A stretch of DNA of 64,000 nt from Rhabdothermincola_A sp041688815 (GCA_041688815.1 JBDNHK010000023.1:10361-74360); one strand, 5' to 3'. Numbered from the stretch's first letter, positions 17,384 to 27,277 are shown. Numbers and translations: made by a program. Notes: generated by a model from the sequence alone, not told the origin.

Positions 17384-18046
17384 ATGACGATCGACGCCGA
17401 CACCACGCCCGACGCCGACACCAAGCCCGACGCCGACGCTGACCCCACCCCCGTGCTGGCGGTCTCGCCCGAGGCGTTGGCCCGGGTACTCGAGATCCGC
17501 GACGGCGAGGACGATCCGGGCAGTCTGTGCCTGCGGGTCACCATCAACGGCGTGTCCGGGCCCGACTACGCCTACGACCTCGCCTTCGAGGCCGCGGCCG
17601 ATGCCGACGAGGACGACGACGTCTGCGGGCAGAGCGGGCTCACGGTGGTGGTGGCGGCCGACAGCATCGACCGCATGCGGGGCTCCACCCTCGACGTCCC
17701 TCGTAACCAGGGCCAGGCCGGACTCGTGATCCGCAACCCCAACCGTCCCAACCCGCTGGCGGGCAAGGACATCGTGCTCACCGGTGACGTGCCCGACCAG
17801 GTACGCCAGCTCCTCGAAGAGTCGATCAACCCGAGCCTGGCCGCCCATGGTGGGTACGCCGAGCTGGTCGGGATCGAGGGCAGTGCCGCCTATCTCACGA
17901 TGGGTGGGGGTTGCCAGGGCTGCGCCATGAGTGCGGCCACCCTGCGCGAGGGCATCCAGGTGGCGATCCTCGAGGCGATCCCCGAGATCACCGAGGTCGT
18001 CGACGTCACCGATCACCAGGCCGGCGACAACCCGTTCTACACCTGA
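17384..18046 (+). CDS. NfuA-type Fe-S cluster carrier
   Basis: A 220-residue protein with two domains. Residues about 25-125 resemble an A-type (HesB/IscA) fold without its cysteines (LCLRVTINGVSGPDYAYDLAFE). Residues about 140-215 are a NifU C-terminal domain with the cluster-binding GGCQGCAMS (C177, C180). This is the NfuA arrangement: the NifU part carries a 4Fe-4S cluster and the A-type part picks client proteins. Likely clients here include MoaA. ATG 17384 is preferred to a start 14 codons upstream because it has a GGAAGG sequence and lies at the start of the acidic leader (DADTTPDADTKPDADAD). Confidence 0.88.
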   Translation: MTIDADTTPDADTKPDADADPTPVLAVSPEALARVLEIRDGEDDPGSLCLRVTINGVSGPDYAYDLAFEAAADADEDDDVCGQSGLTVVVAADSIDRMRGSTLDVPRNQGQAGLVIRNPNRPNPLAGKDIVLTGDVPDQVRQLLEESINPSLAAHGGYAELVGIEGSAAYLTMGGGCQGCAMSAATLREGIQVAILEAIPEITEVVDVTDHQAGDNPFYT

Positions 18047-18424
18047 CGTCGCCGTCACGTCGGCGTCACCTTGCTGTCGGGCCCCGGGAGCTCAACGCCA
18101 TCAGTATTCGGGAAGAGCCCGTACGGTGCTCACCGTGCCGGGTCCGGTCTCGACCAGTGACTCCTCGGGGGTCGTGAGCCACCACCACAGCCACACGAGG
18201 CGCAGGAACTGCGGGGCCTGTTGCGGAACCGGGTGCTGTGCCAACGGAGATGGAGTCCCATCGTGCGCCGAGCCCGGTGCCAGAAGGCCCGGCCTCCACC
18301 CCGAGGGACGTCCCCCCGGAACGGCTGGAATCTGTCCCGGCCGCAACAAACTTGCTATGCAATGTGAACTATCTGGTACCTTCCGGTTCGTCGAGATCTC
18401 ACGTCGTCCACGAGGAGACCCAAC
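18047..18424 (+). other. Long non-coding gap upstream of the DUF35 gene
   Basis: About 380 nt with no convincing gene. It holds a TACGGT box at 18122-18127 followed by GTG 18135 and a Cys/His-rich reading frame, an AT-rich patch with a TTGC/GCAA inverted repeat at 18352-18362, and a GAGGAGA ribosome-binding site just before ATG 18425. It most likely carries the control region of the thiolase operon. Confidence 0.5.
18352..18362. promoter_or_regulatory. Small inverted repeat (TTGC-N3-GCAA), possible operator
   Basis: TTGCTATGCAA lies in an AT-rich island 63 nt before the DUF35 start, the only such island in the gap. Its symmetry suits a dimeric repressor; no protein is identified. Confidence 0.3.
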
Positions 18425-19441
18425 ATGGCAGATGTCGTCCGCGAGTCGGTCTTCCGACTCCAGTTCCCGTTCCAGCGCACGTTGGGCCCCACCATCGGGG
18501 CCTTCGCGTCGGCGCTGGCCGAGCAGACCCTGATCGGGGTGAAGGTCGGCGATCGGGTCATCACCCCTCCGCTCGAGTACGACCCCGAGAACGGCGCCGA
18601 TGCCGGCACCGACTTCGTGAGGGTCGGACCGAAGGGCACCGTCACCACCTGGACGTGGGTACCCGAACCCACCCACCTGCACCCGCTCGCCCACCCCTTC
18701 GCCTTTGCCTTCGTCCTGCTCGACGGGGCCGACACCCCGATGTTCCACGCCGTGAACGTCGGATCGGTGGATGACATGCGTATCGGCATGCGGGTCGAAC
18801 CCCGTTGGCGGGCCGAGCGCGAAGGACGCATCGACGACCTCGAGGCCTTTGTGCCCGCGACCGACGACGGCCCGAGCGACGGAGCCGGTGAGCCCTGGGT
18901 CGCACCCGCCGAGCTTTCCGTCGATCACATGGAGATGGACTGCGACCTCACCTATGTCGACAACTCTGCTCCGGCCACGCTCATCTGGATGCAGGCGCTG
19001 CTCGACGGAAAGCTCCTCGGGCAGACCTGCCCGGCCTGCGGGCGCACCTACGTCGGCCCCCGGGGCCTGTGCTGCGTCGACGCCATCGAGCTCGACGAGA
19101 CGCACCTGGTCGAAGTGCCCGATCGCGGGGTCGTCACCAACTTCACCATCATCACGCCGACGCCTTATCCCGGCCAGACCGAGACCGAGCCCTTCGTGCG
19201 GTGCTCGATCCTGCTCGAGGGCACCGACGCCGTGCTCAACCAGCAGACGGTGCTCGAGATCCCGGCCTCGGAGGTGCGGGTCGGTCTTCACGTCGAGTGC
19301 GTCTGGGCTCCGCCCGAGGAGCGCAACGTCGACGACGTCGGCAATCGCGGCTGGGGGGTCGGCGGCGACTGCATGCGGGGCTGGCGGCCCACCGGCCAGC
19401 CCGACGAACCGGCCGAGAACTATGTGGAAAGGATGATGTGA
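18425..19441 (+). CDS. Two-domain DUF35 OB-fold protein of a thiolase complex
   Basis: A 338-residue protein made of two DUF35-type OB-fold units. The first (about residues 20-135: LGPTIGAFASALAEQTLIGVKVGDRVITPPLEYDP) has no zinc ribbon; the second has a rubredoxin-like ribbon C202-x2-C205 and C216-C217 followed by an OB fold (GVVTNFTIITPTPYPG). DUF35 proteins bind acyl-CoA and form complexes with SCP-x-type thiolases or with Ltp2-type aldolases. The gene shares one base with the first thiolase gene, so the three genes are one operon. ATG 18425 has a GAGGAGA site 8 nt upstream. The substrate may be a branched or steroid-like acyl-CoA. Confidence 0.88.
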   Translation: MADVVRESVFRLQFPFQRTLGPTIGAFASALAEQTLIGVKVGDRVITPPLEYDPENGADAGTDFVRVGPKGTVTTWTWVPEPTHLHPLAHPFAFAFVLLDGADTPMFHAVNVGSVDDMRIGMRVEPRWRAEREGRIDDLEAFVPATDDGPSDGAGEPWVAPAELSVDHMEMDCDLTYVDNSAPATLIWMQALLDGKLLGQTCPACGRTYVGPRGLCCVDAIELDETHLVEVPDRGVVTNFTIITPTPYPGQTETEPFVRCSILLEGTDAVLNQQTVLEIPASEVRVGLHVECVWAPPEERNVDDVGNRGWGVGGDCMRGWRPTGQPDEPAENYVERMM

Positions 19442-20504
19442 TGCCCCGTTCCGAGAGCGACATCGCCATCGTCGGCTACGCCATCTCACCGATGCTGCGG
19501 CGTACCGATCAGACCGAGACCATGATGATGCTGCCGGTCGTGGCCGGAGCCATCAAGAGCGCCGGGCTCACCAAGGACGACATCGGGTTCACCGTGTCGG
19601 GCTCGTGTGACTACCTGTCGGGTCAGGCCTTCTCCTTCGTGTCCAACGTCGACGCGTACGGGGCCTGGCCACCGATCAACGAATCGCACGTGGAGATGGA
19701 CGGGTCGTTCGCGCTGTACGAGGCGTTCGTGCGTCTCCTGCAGGGCGACATCGACACGGCCGTCGCCGCCGGGGTGGGCAAGAACTCCAACTCCGATCCG
19801 AGCACGCTCTACACGATCGAGATGGACCCGTACTACCTCACCCCGCTGGGAGCCGACCCCTGGTCGCTGCACGCGTTGCAGTACCGGGCGCTGCTCGACT
19901 CCGGTAAGGCCACCGAGCGCGACGTGGCCGAGCTGGTCGCCCGCAACCGGGCGTCGGCCAAGGAGAACATCCACGCCCAGGTGTCGGGTGACTACGACGT
20001 CGACGAGCTCCTCGCCGCCGACTACATCCGCACGCCGTTGCGTCGCCACGACCTGCCACCGATCACCGACGGCTGCGCCGCGGTGGTGCTGGCCCGGGGT
20101 CAGAAGGCCTACGAGCTGTGTGAGCGCCCCGCGTGGATCACCGGTATCGACCATCGCATCGAGCCGCACCTGCCCACACTCCGCGACCTCACGACCTCGG
20201 TGTCCACCACGCGAGCCGCCAAGGGGGCCGGCCTGGCTGCGGGACCGGTGGAGGTGGCTGAGCTGCACGCGCCGTTCAGCTACCAGGAGCTCATTCTCGC
20301 CGAGTCCCTGGGGCTCGGCGCCGACACCCAGATCAATCCCTCGGGTGGCGCGTTGGCCGCCAACCCGGTCATGGCCACCGGCCTCATCCGCATGATCGAG
20401 GCCGCCAAGCAGATCATTGAGAACGGCAAGCGCCGCACGTTGGCTCACACCACGTCCGGCCCCTGCCTTCAGCAGAACCTCGTTGCGATCCTGGAGGGTG
20501 ACGA

Positions 20505-20508
<4 letters not shown>
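19441..20508 (+). CDS. Thiolase-fold subunit without the usual nucleophile cysteine
   Basis: A 355-residue lipid-transfer/SCP-x-type thiolase. Strand and helix pattern fits, with IAIVGYAISPM at the start, VEMDGSFALYEAFVRLLQGDIDTAVAAGVGK, the VAELHAPFSYQELI region in place of NEAFA, and INPSGGALAANPVMATGLIR in place of NPxGGxxxxGHPxxxxG. Where classical thiolases have the reactive Cys this protein has D87 (MDGS). It also lacks the GH of the last motif (AANP). Such proteins can act as structural partners or as aldolases, as Ltp2 does with a DUF35 partner. I place the start at ATG 19441, which overlaps the DUF35 stop by one base (TGATG). Confidence 0.85.
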
Positions 20509-21662
<1,154 letters not shown>

Positions 21663-21684
21663 GTTGCCGGAAACTCGAATCAGA

Positions 21685-21718
21685 CGAGGGCCGGCCGCGT
21701 GGAGCGAGCCGGCCCTCG
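21685..21718 (+). terminator. Hairpin after the thiolase operon
   Basis: Perfect 11-bp stem (CGAGGGCCGGC, 21685-21695, with its complement at 21708-21718) and a 12-nt loop, 23 nt past the stop. No U-run follows. It argues that the patatin gene starts after it. Confidence 0.6.
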
Positions 21719-21740
21719 CCCCCTCTTCGGAAAGGCTCGT

Positions 21741-22577
21741 GTGGGCAAGGCACTGGTGCTCGGCGGCGGGGGAGTGGCGGGGGTGGCCTGGGAGACCGGG
21801 CTGCTGCTCGGCCTGGCCGACGCCGGGGTCGACCTGACCGACGCCGATCTGGTGGTCGGCACGTCGGCGGGGTCGGTGGTGGCGACCCAGATCACGACGG
21901 GCATTCCCCTCGCCGAGCTGTACGAACGCCAGCTCCGGCCCCTCGACCAGACCACCGAGATGGCCGTGGAGTTCGACACGGACGCATTCGTCGCCACGTT
22001 GTTCGAGTTGTTGGCCGACGAGCCTGACCCCGTCGAGCTCCGTCGACGGATCGGCGCGTTGGCCCTGGCCGCCACCACGCCCAACGAGGCCGAGCGCCGG
22101 GCCGTCATCGCCGGGCGATTGCCGGTGCAGGACTGGCCCGACCGCCCCCTGGTCGTCACTGCGGTCGACGCCGCCACCGGCGAGTTCGTGGCGCTCGACC
22201 GCTCGTCGGGGGTCGATCTGGTATCGGCGGTGGGCGCCAGCTGTGCCGTCCCCGGGGTGTGGCCGCCGGTCACCGTCGGCGACCGCCGGTTGGTCGACGG
22301 GGGCGTCCGGTCCATGGTCAACGCCGACCTCGCCGCCGGCCACCAGCGGGTGGTGGTGGTGGCGCCCTTCTCGGTGGGCCTCGGAGGCAGCGTCGACGAC
22401 GAGGTTGCCGCCCTGCGGGACGAGGGGGCGTCGGTGGCGGTGGTGACGGCCGACCGGACCAGCACGCTGGCCTTCGGTACCAACCCGCTCGACCCGGCGA
22501 CGCGGGTGCCGTCGGCGGAGGCCGGCCGGGCCCAGGCCGCTTCGGTGGTCGAGATGGTGGCCGAGGTGTGGGCGTGA
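21741..22577 (+). CDS. Patatin-like phospholipase
   Basis: A 278-residue patatin-type acyl hydrolase: glycine-rich oxyanion loop GGGGVAGVAWETG (residues 8-20), nucleophile elbow GTSAGS (near 47-52) and the DGG of the Ser-Asp dyad in RLVDGGVRS. Patatins split fatty acids from phospholipids or other esters. I choose GTG 21741 because a GGAAAGG sequence lies upstream, the protein then begins at the glycine loop strand, and an earlier GTG (21699) falls inside the terminator hairpin. It overlaps the MarR gene by 4 nt. Length and motifs are normal. Confidence 0.88.
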   Translation: MGKALVLGGGGVAGVAWETGLLLGLADAGVDLTDADLVVGTSAGSVVATQITTGIPLAELYERQLRPLDQTTEMAVEFDTDAFVATLFELLADEPDPVELRRRIGALALAATTPNEAERRAVIAGRLPVQDWPDRPLVVTAVDAATGEFVALDRSSGVDLVSAVGASCAVPGVWPPVTVGDRRLVDGGVRSMVNADLAAGHQRVVVVAPFSVGLGGSVDDEVAALRDEGASVAVVTADRTSTLAFGTNPLDPATRVPSAEAGRAQAASVVEMVAEVWA

Positions 22578-23068
22578 GCGCGACCGGGCCCCGGCCGCGT
22601 ATTGACCCGGTCGGAGTTCGGCGCGAGTTGCGAGACGCCCTCGCCGCGCTGTCGCGCATCACGGGGAGCTCGCGCCTCGATCGACTCAACGCGGCCCGAT
22701 CCGGTGTGTCCATCGGCTTCGTCGCCGTGGGCGTCCTCGGCCGGGTCATCGAGGATGGCCCGATCCGGATGAGCGAGCTCGCCGCGGCTGGGCGCATGCA
22801 ACCGGGGGCCCTCACCCGCCAGGTGCAGGCGCTCGAGGCCGAGGGCTATGTGCGGCGTCGCCCCGATCCCGCCGACGGGCGGGCCAGCGTGATCGCCGCC
22901 ACCCGGGCCGGCTGCGCCGCGTACCGGAGGGTCGACGCGGCCACCGACTCGCTGATGGCCGAGCAACTCGCCGGCTGGACGCCCGAGCGACTCCACGCCC
23001 TGGTCGACCAGCTCGACCGCCTGGTCACGGACCTGCGCGCCGTTCCGCCCGGTCGACGCACCCGCTGA
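22574..23068 (+). CDS. MarR family transcriptional regulator
   Basis: A 164-residue protein with a winged helix typical of MarR: GPIRMSELAAAGRMQPGALTRQVQALEAEGYVRRRPDPADGRASVIAATRAG (recognition helix and wing). GTG 22574 overlaps the patatin stop as GTGA. MarR proteins bind small phenolic or acyl ligands and often repress adjacent genes, so it may control the patatin gene or the thiolase operon before it. No operator was identified near 21700 beyond the hairpin. It converges with dxs; the 180 nt between them hold a 16-bp perfect palindrome at 23180-23195. Confidence 0.88.
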   Translation: MSATGPRPRIDPVGVRRELRDALAALSRITGSSRLDRLNAARSGVSIGFVAVGVLGRVIEDGPIRMSELAAAGRMQPGALTRQVQALEAEGYVRRRPDPADGRASVIAATRAGCAAYRRVDAATDSLMAEQLAGWTPERLHALVDQLDRLVTDLRAVPPGRRTR

Positions 23069-23248
23069 CCCAGGCTTTCTGGAGCTCCCACGGGGGTTCG
23101 CCTTCTGACCGGTGTCCTGGGCGACGGATGGGCTGTCAGCCCGTGGCGAGCCAGCCATTGCGCTCATCACGAAACCGTCAGCCCGGTACCGGGCTCGGAT
23201 TCCTCTCTTGCATCCATCCGCAGAATCTCCGCAGAGCCCCGGCTCCGC

Positions 23249-25117
23249 TCAGACCGACGCCGGGGCGCCTTCGGGGTGGTCGGCCGCCATGAGCGACACC
23301 GCCGAGGCCACGATGCCGGCGGTGTCGAGGCCGAGGTCGGCGAGGATGGCGTCGGGTTTGGCGTGGGGGAGGTACTGCGACGGGATGCCGAGCACCCTCA
23401 CCCGGGGCTCGTGGCGGCCGACGGTGAGCTCGGCCAGACAGTCGGTGATCGTCATGCCGACACCTCCCTGGCGCAGGCCGTCCTCGCAGGTGACCACGTA
23501 GGGGTGGCGGCCGGCGTCGTCGAGCATGGCCGGGTCGAGTGGCTTCACGACCCGGGCGTCCCACAGGGTCACCGAGACGCCGTCGGCCTCGAGCCGGTCG
23601 GCGGCGGCCTCGGCGGCATCGAGCATCTTGCCGACGCCGATGATGCAGAGGTCGTTGCCGCGACGAAGCTGTCGGGCCTTCAACCCTGAGCCGACCTCAC
23701 CGGGTGCCACCTGGCGGGCGGCGGTCTTGGCCCAGCGGATGGCCACCGGTCCGTCGGTGATGTCGAGCGCGTCGTGCAGCATCTGCCCGAGTTCCTGGTA
23801 CGACGACGGAGCGAACACGGTCATGCCGGGCACCTTGGTGAGCAGGACCATGTCGAGGATGCCGTGGTGGGAAGGGCCGTCGTCGCCGGTCACCCCGGCG
23901 CGGTCGATACAGAAGATGACGGGCTGGCGATGCAGGCCCACGTCGAGGTTGACCTGGTCGATGGCCCGGGTGAGGAAGGTCGAGTACAGGGCGACGACGG
24001 GGCGTAGACCACCCATGGCCATGCCGGCCGCGGCGGTGACGGCGTGCTGCTCGGCGATGCCGACGTCGATCATGCGGTCCGGGAACCGTTCGCCGAAGGG
24101 CAGCAGGCCGGTGGAGTCGGGCATCGCCGCGGTGATGGCCACGATCTCGGGGTGCACCTCGGCCTCGGCGATGAGGGCTTCGGTGAAGGCGGCGGTGTAG
24201 CTGCCCGGCTTGGGTTGGCCGATGTCGTGCATGCGCTTGATCGGGTCGTTCTCGGCCGGCCCGTAGCCGCGGCCCTTCTGCGTGAGCACGTGCAGCACCT
24301 GCGGGCCGCTCATGTGGCAGGCGTTGCGCAGGGCCTCCTCGAGGGTGCGGATGTCGTGGCCGTCGAAGGGACCGGCGTAGCGGACGCCCAGGGCCTCGAA
24401 GAACGCGGTGGGCTCCCACAGCTCGCGGATGGCGGCCTTGGTGGCCTCCATGCCCCGCTCGGCCAACCCGCCGACCACCGGCATCTCGGCCAGCGTCTTC
24501 TCGAGTTTGGCCTGGCGGCGCATGTACACCGGGTTGTTGCGGATCTTCACCAGGCTCTCGCCCAGCTTGGAGATGGTGGGGGCGTAGGAGCGGCCGTTGT
24601 CGTTGAGGATGATGATGCAGTCCCGACCCGAGTGGCCGAGGTTGTTCAGGCCTTCGAAGGCCATGCCGCCGGTCATGGACCCGTCGCCGATGACGGCCAC
24701 GACGCGTCGCCCGGAACCCTGCGGCGAGGCCTCGGCCGTGGCCAGGCCGTAGGCGTAGGAGAGCACGGTGGAGGCGTGGCTGTTCTCGATCCAGTCGTGC
24801 TCGCTCTCGGCCCGGCTGGGGTAGCCCGACATCCCCCCGGCGCGCCGGAGCGTGGTGAAGTCCTGGGCCCGGCCCGTGACGATCTTGTGGGGATAGGCCT
24901 GGTGCCCGGTGTCCCAGAGGATGATGTCTTCGGGCGAGTCGAACACCCGGTGAATGGCCAGGGTGAGTTCGACGACCCCGAGGTTCGAACCCAGGTGACC
25001 GCCATTGGCCGTCACCGCGTCGATGATGAGCTGGCGCATCTCTTCGGCGAGGACGTCGAGTTCCGCGTAGGAGAGGACTCGGAGGTCGGCGGGCGACGAG
25101 ATGGTCTCGAGGATCAT
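23249..25117 (-). CDS. dxs: 1-deoxy-D-xylulose-5-phosphate synthase
   Basis: A 622-residue thiamine-diphosphate enzyme that joins pyruvate and glyceraldehyde 3-phosphate, the entry to the MEP isoprenoid pathway. Seen: GGHLGSNLGVVELTLAIH (substrate histidine), the ThDP-binding GDGSMTGGMAFEGLNN, a NDNGRSYAP segment, DVGIAEQHAVTAAAGMA, and DRAGVTGDDGPSHHG. The ATG at 25117 overlaps the stop of a 56-residue ORF as ATGA. Length agrees with the family (about 620-640). The product feeds polyprenyl phosphates used by UppP and the PIG-V-like enzymes of this window. Confidence 0.97.
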   Translation of the reverse strand: MILETISSPADLRVLSYAELDVLAEEMRQLIIDAVTANGGHLGSNLGVVELTLAIHRVFDSPEDIILWDTGHQAYPHKIVTGRAQDFTTLRRAGGMSGYPSRAESEHDWIENSHASTVLSYAYGLATAEASPQGSGRRVVAVIGDGSMTGGMAFEGLNNLGHSGRDCIIILNDNGRSYAPTISKLGESLVKIRNNPVYMRRQAKLEKTLAEMPVVGGLAERGMEATKAAIRELWEPTAFFEALGVRYAGPFDGHDIRTLEEALRNACHMSGPQVLHVLTQKGRGYGPAENDPIKRMHDIGQPKPGSYTAAFTEALIAEAEVHPEIVAITAAMPDSTGLLPFGERFPDRMIDVGIAEQHAVTAAAGMAMGGLRPVVALYSTFLTRAIDQVNLDVGLHRQPVIFCIDRAGVTGDDGPSHHGILDMVLLTKVPGMTVFAPSSYQELGQMLHDALDITDGPVAIRWAKTAARQVAPGEVGSGLKARQLRRGNDLCIIGVGKMLDAAEAAADRLEADGVSVTLWDARVVKPLDPAMLDDAGRHPYVVTCEDGLRQGGVGMTITDCLAELTVGRHEPRVRVLGIPSQYLPHAKPDAILADLGLDTAGIVASAVSLMAADHPEGAPASV

Positions 25118-25284
25118 GAAGAGGTATTTTCCTTGGCGGCCGGGGAGCCGGCGAGGGCAGGGGTGCGAGCCGGGGGCTTCTTGTTCGCGGCGGTGCCGCA
25201 ACGAGCGTCAAACGTATCCTCAACCTCGTTCCGTTTCACCATCACGGTCTGGATGACGACGGGGTCCGAGAGGTCGATCGTCAC
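25114..25284 (-). CDS. 56-residue ORF between flippase and dxs, function unknown
   Basis: GTG 25284 overlaps the flippase stop as GTGA and the TGA at 25114 overlaps the dxs start as ATGA, so the ORF exactly bridges two genes with the 4-nt overlaps of coupled operons. The protein begins MTIDLSDPVVIQTVMVKRNE, continues VEDTFDARCG and ends in a Pro/Ala/Lys-rich tail (ANKKPPARTPALAGSPAAKE). It has one cysteine and no membrane segment. Codon third positions are mostly G or C, like the neighbours. I do not recognise a family. It might be a small regulator, or merely a spacer whose translation keeps ribosomes moving to dxs. Confidence 0.65.
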   Translation of the reverse strand: MTIDLSDPVVIQTVMVKRNEVEDTFDARCGTAANKKPPARTPALAGSPAAKENTSS

Positions 25285-26417
25285 CGGGACGCGAGGCGTT
25301 GGCGATGCCCGACGGCGAAGGACGGCACGCCGAGCAGACTGACGGCCACGTTGACGAAGTAGAGGACGAGCCCGAGGGCCACCGCCTGCTCGGCCGGCAC
25401 CCCGAGCGGCGTCAGGAAGACCACGAAGGCGGCTTCGCGGATGCCGAGCCCGGCGATGCCGATGGGAAGCACCTGGGCGATGAGCACCGCGGGGAAGAAG
25501 GCGAGGAGCGGGGTGAGGCCCATGTCGGCGATCCCGAGGGCCTCGGCCACCATGAGCGCCGCCACGCACAGCACGAGTTGGTAGACCATGCCCACGGCGA
25601 TAACCCAGGCCGCGGCCAACGGATGGTGACGGAGGCGTTCGACGCCGAGGTGGACGGCTCCGACGAACCGGCGCCAGCCCGGCGCGGTGGTGAAACGACC
25701 ACCGAAACGTCGGGTGTCGGCGAGGATCAGGATGCCCATGAGCCCGGCCAGGGTGCCGGCGGCCACGGCCAACGCCAGCAGCGTGGTCGGGCCGAGATCT
25801 CGGAGCCCGGGGTTTATCAGCAGGCCGAGGAAGGTGATCAGGGGCAGCACCAGCCATCCGCTGAGGCGTTCGAGTACCACCGAAGCGAACGTGTCGGCCG
25901 GCTCGCCGTTGTCCTTGCTCAGGCGCGAGACCCGCAGGACGTCACCGCCGACGGTGGTCGGCAGCACGTTGGAGACGAACTGGCCGGCGAAGGTGAGCGG
26001 GACCAGGCGCCGGAGGCCCGTGGGCATGTCGAGGGCCTGGAGGACCTTCTGCCACCGCAGCGCGGACAGGACCAGAGCGATCACTGTGAGCACTGCGGCG
26101 CCGGTGAGCAGGAGCCCACTCCGAGATGACCATTCGGGGATTATCGTTCCCCACTCGAACGGGGGCATGCGCCAATAGAGGACGCCCAGCATCGCCAGGC
26201 TGGCCCCGACGCGCAGGCCCAGAACGGTCCGACGCCGGGCTGGCGTGCGAGCCGGTGCCGTCGGATCGGGCAGGACGCCTTCGGACTCGGCGGTGAGGAT
26301 CTGGGCCACGCCACATTCCGAGAGGTCGGCGCACTCGCGGCCGTGCGGGGCCGCATCACCGTCGGGCGACGGGGCGACGGGGGCCCCGGTCCCTGGTGAA
26401 GACGGATGCGGCCCCAT
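25281..26417 (-). CDS. Flippase-like membrane protein (LPG synthase TM region family)
   Basis: A 378-residue protein with about eight membrane segments of the MprF-TM/AglD2/YbhN group: LRWQKVLQALDMPTGLRRLVPLTFAGQFVSNVLPTTVGGDVLRVSRL is the typical early part, and PIGIAGLGIREAAFVVFL the late one. Relatives are thought to flip lipid-linked intermediates. The N-terminal 65 residues are hydrophilic. ATG 26417 is supported by a TAGACT box 6 nt upstream; the alternative GTG 26309 would remove much of that tail. First gene of the flippase-ORF-dxs operon, which hints at a polyprenyl-lipid role. Confidence 0.85.
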   Translation of the reverse strand: MGPHPSSPGTGAPVAPSPDGDAAPHGRECADLSECGVAQILTAESEGVLPDPTAPARTPARRRTVLGLRVGASLAMLGVLYWRMPPFEWGTIIPEWSSRSGLLLTGAAVLTVIALVLSALRWQKVLQALDMPTGLRRLVPLTFAGQFVSNVLPTTVGGDVLRVSRLSKDNGEPADTFASVVLERLSGWLVLPLITFLGLLINPGLRDLGPTTLLALAVAAGTLAGLMGILILADTRRFGGRFTTAPGWRRFVGAVHLGVERLRHHPLAAAWVIAVGMVYQLVLCVAALMVAEALGIADMGLTPLLAFFPAVLIAQVLPIGIAGLGIREAAFVVFLTPLGVPAEQAVALGLVLYFVNVAVSLLGVPSFAVGHRQRLASR

Positions 26418-26423
26418 GAGGAG

Positions 26424-26429
26424 AGTCTA
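26424..26429 (-). promoter_or_regulatory. -10 box (TAGACT) for the flippase-dxs operon
   Basis: TAGACT on the minus strand, 6 nt, then ATG 26417. It overlaps the ATG (26429) of the divergent lipoprotein remnant. Confidence 0.6.
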
Positions 26430-26833
26430 TGAACTCGGCCGGCGATGCGCTTCTCGGCGGTGCGACCGCGGACGATGGCGCCACCCCTCCCGGTACCATC
26501 GATCTCGACCGACTGGTCGCCCAGCTGCCGACCGAGGAGCAGGCGCGGGCCCGCAACGGTTTGGCCGGGCTCACCGTTGGCGAGATCCCGTTCGTGGTCT
26601 GGATCGACGGCGGGGGCCTCGTGCGACGGGTGCAGCTGCGACTCGACGACGTCACGTTGGGCCCCGACGCCGGTGGAACGGGTCGCGGCACCGTCGTGGT
26701 GACTGCCGACCTGCTCGATCCGAATCAGCCGATCACCATCGACGTGCCCTCGGCCGGAGAGGTCACGCCCGTCGACTCGTTGCGCGGCGGCGGGCTCGGG
26801 GACTCCCCGATGCTGCCGAGGCTCGGGAACTGA
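26429..26833 (+). CDS. LppX/LprG-like C-terminal fragment, probably a 5'-truncated lipoprotein
   Basis: A 134-residue frame. Its core (VGEIPFVVWIDGGGLVRRVQLRLDD, then DPNQPITIDVPSAGEV) matches the last part of LppX_LprAFG-like lipoproteins, where the phrase VWID-GLVRR and the IDVP ending are typical. Those proteins are near 230-280 residues and start with a lipobox signal; none is present here. An AGGAGA ribosome site precedes the ATG, but the divergent flippase start is only 12 nt away and its -10 box overlaps this ATG, leaving no space for a promoter of its own. I take it as a remnant, kept in frame. The intact family carries lipids across the envelope. Confidence 0.55.
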   Translation: MNSAGDALLGGATADDGATPPGTIDLDRLVAQLPTEEQARARNGLAGLTVGEIPFVVWIDGGGLVRRVQLRLDDVTLGPDAGGTGRGTVVVTADLLDPNQPITIDVPSAGEVTPVDSLRGGGLGDSPMLPRLGN

Positions 26834-26899
26834 TCTTCTCGTCGCATCGGGGGCCTGGGAGCGAGGGTCCAGCGGGTGGGCCAGGTGCTTCCACCCCGC

Positions 26900-27277
26900 T
26901 CAGAGGCACTTGTCGACGAACCGCTGCGCGTCGACGATGACGCGCGTCACGCGGCCGACGGCCACGAGCCCTCGGTCGTCGCCGACCGACACGGTGAACG
27001 ACACCCGGCGACCGTTCACCTTCTCGACCGTGGCCTCGGCGGTCACCTCGTGGCCGACCGCCGACGGGGCCAGATGATCGATCTGGACCTTCATGCTCAC
27101 GGTGGTCTCGCCCGGCTTGAGTTCGCCGGCCACGGCTTCGACCGCCGCTTCCTCGCAGAGGGCGATGAGACGGGGGGTGGCCAGCACCGGCACCTCGCCG
27201 GAACGCAACGCGATGGCGGTGTCGCGGTCGGTCACGATCAGTTCGACACGGGCGCACTGGCCGACTTCTACGGGCAT
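26900..27277 (-). CDS. FlK-type hotdog thioesterase
   Basis: A 125-residue hotdog protein. T34 (VLATP), E42/E43 (LCEEAA) and H68 (IDHLAPS) match the Thr-Glu-His triad of fluoroacetyl-CoA thioesterase FlK, and the strand pattern VTAEATVEKVNGRRVSFTVSV follows. In other bacteria such proteins hydrolyse various acyl-CoAs; fluoroacetate is unlikely to be the natural substrate here. A TAGCGT box 7 nt before ATG 27277 fixes the start; the longer in-frame version (to 27403) would begin upstream of the promoter. It diverges from tldD. Confidence 0.88.
   Translation of the reverse strand: MPVEVGQCARVELIVTDRDTAIALRSGEVPVLATPRLIALCEEAAVEAVAGELKPGETTVSMKVQIDHLAPSAVGHEVTAEATVEKVNGRRVSFTVSVGDDRGLVAVGRVTRVIVDAQRFVDKCL

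Noticed and set aside
23180..23195. Perfect 16-bp palindrome between convergent MarR and dxs genes, considered as an operator
   Set aside because: It lies between two 3' ends and has no promoter; without a loop it is a poor terminator too. Left unassigned.
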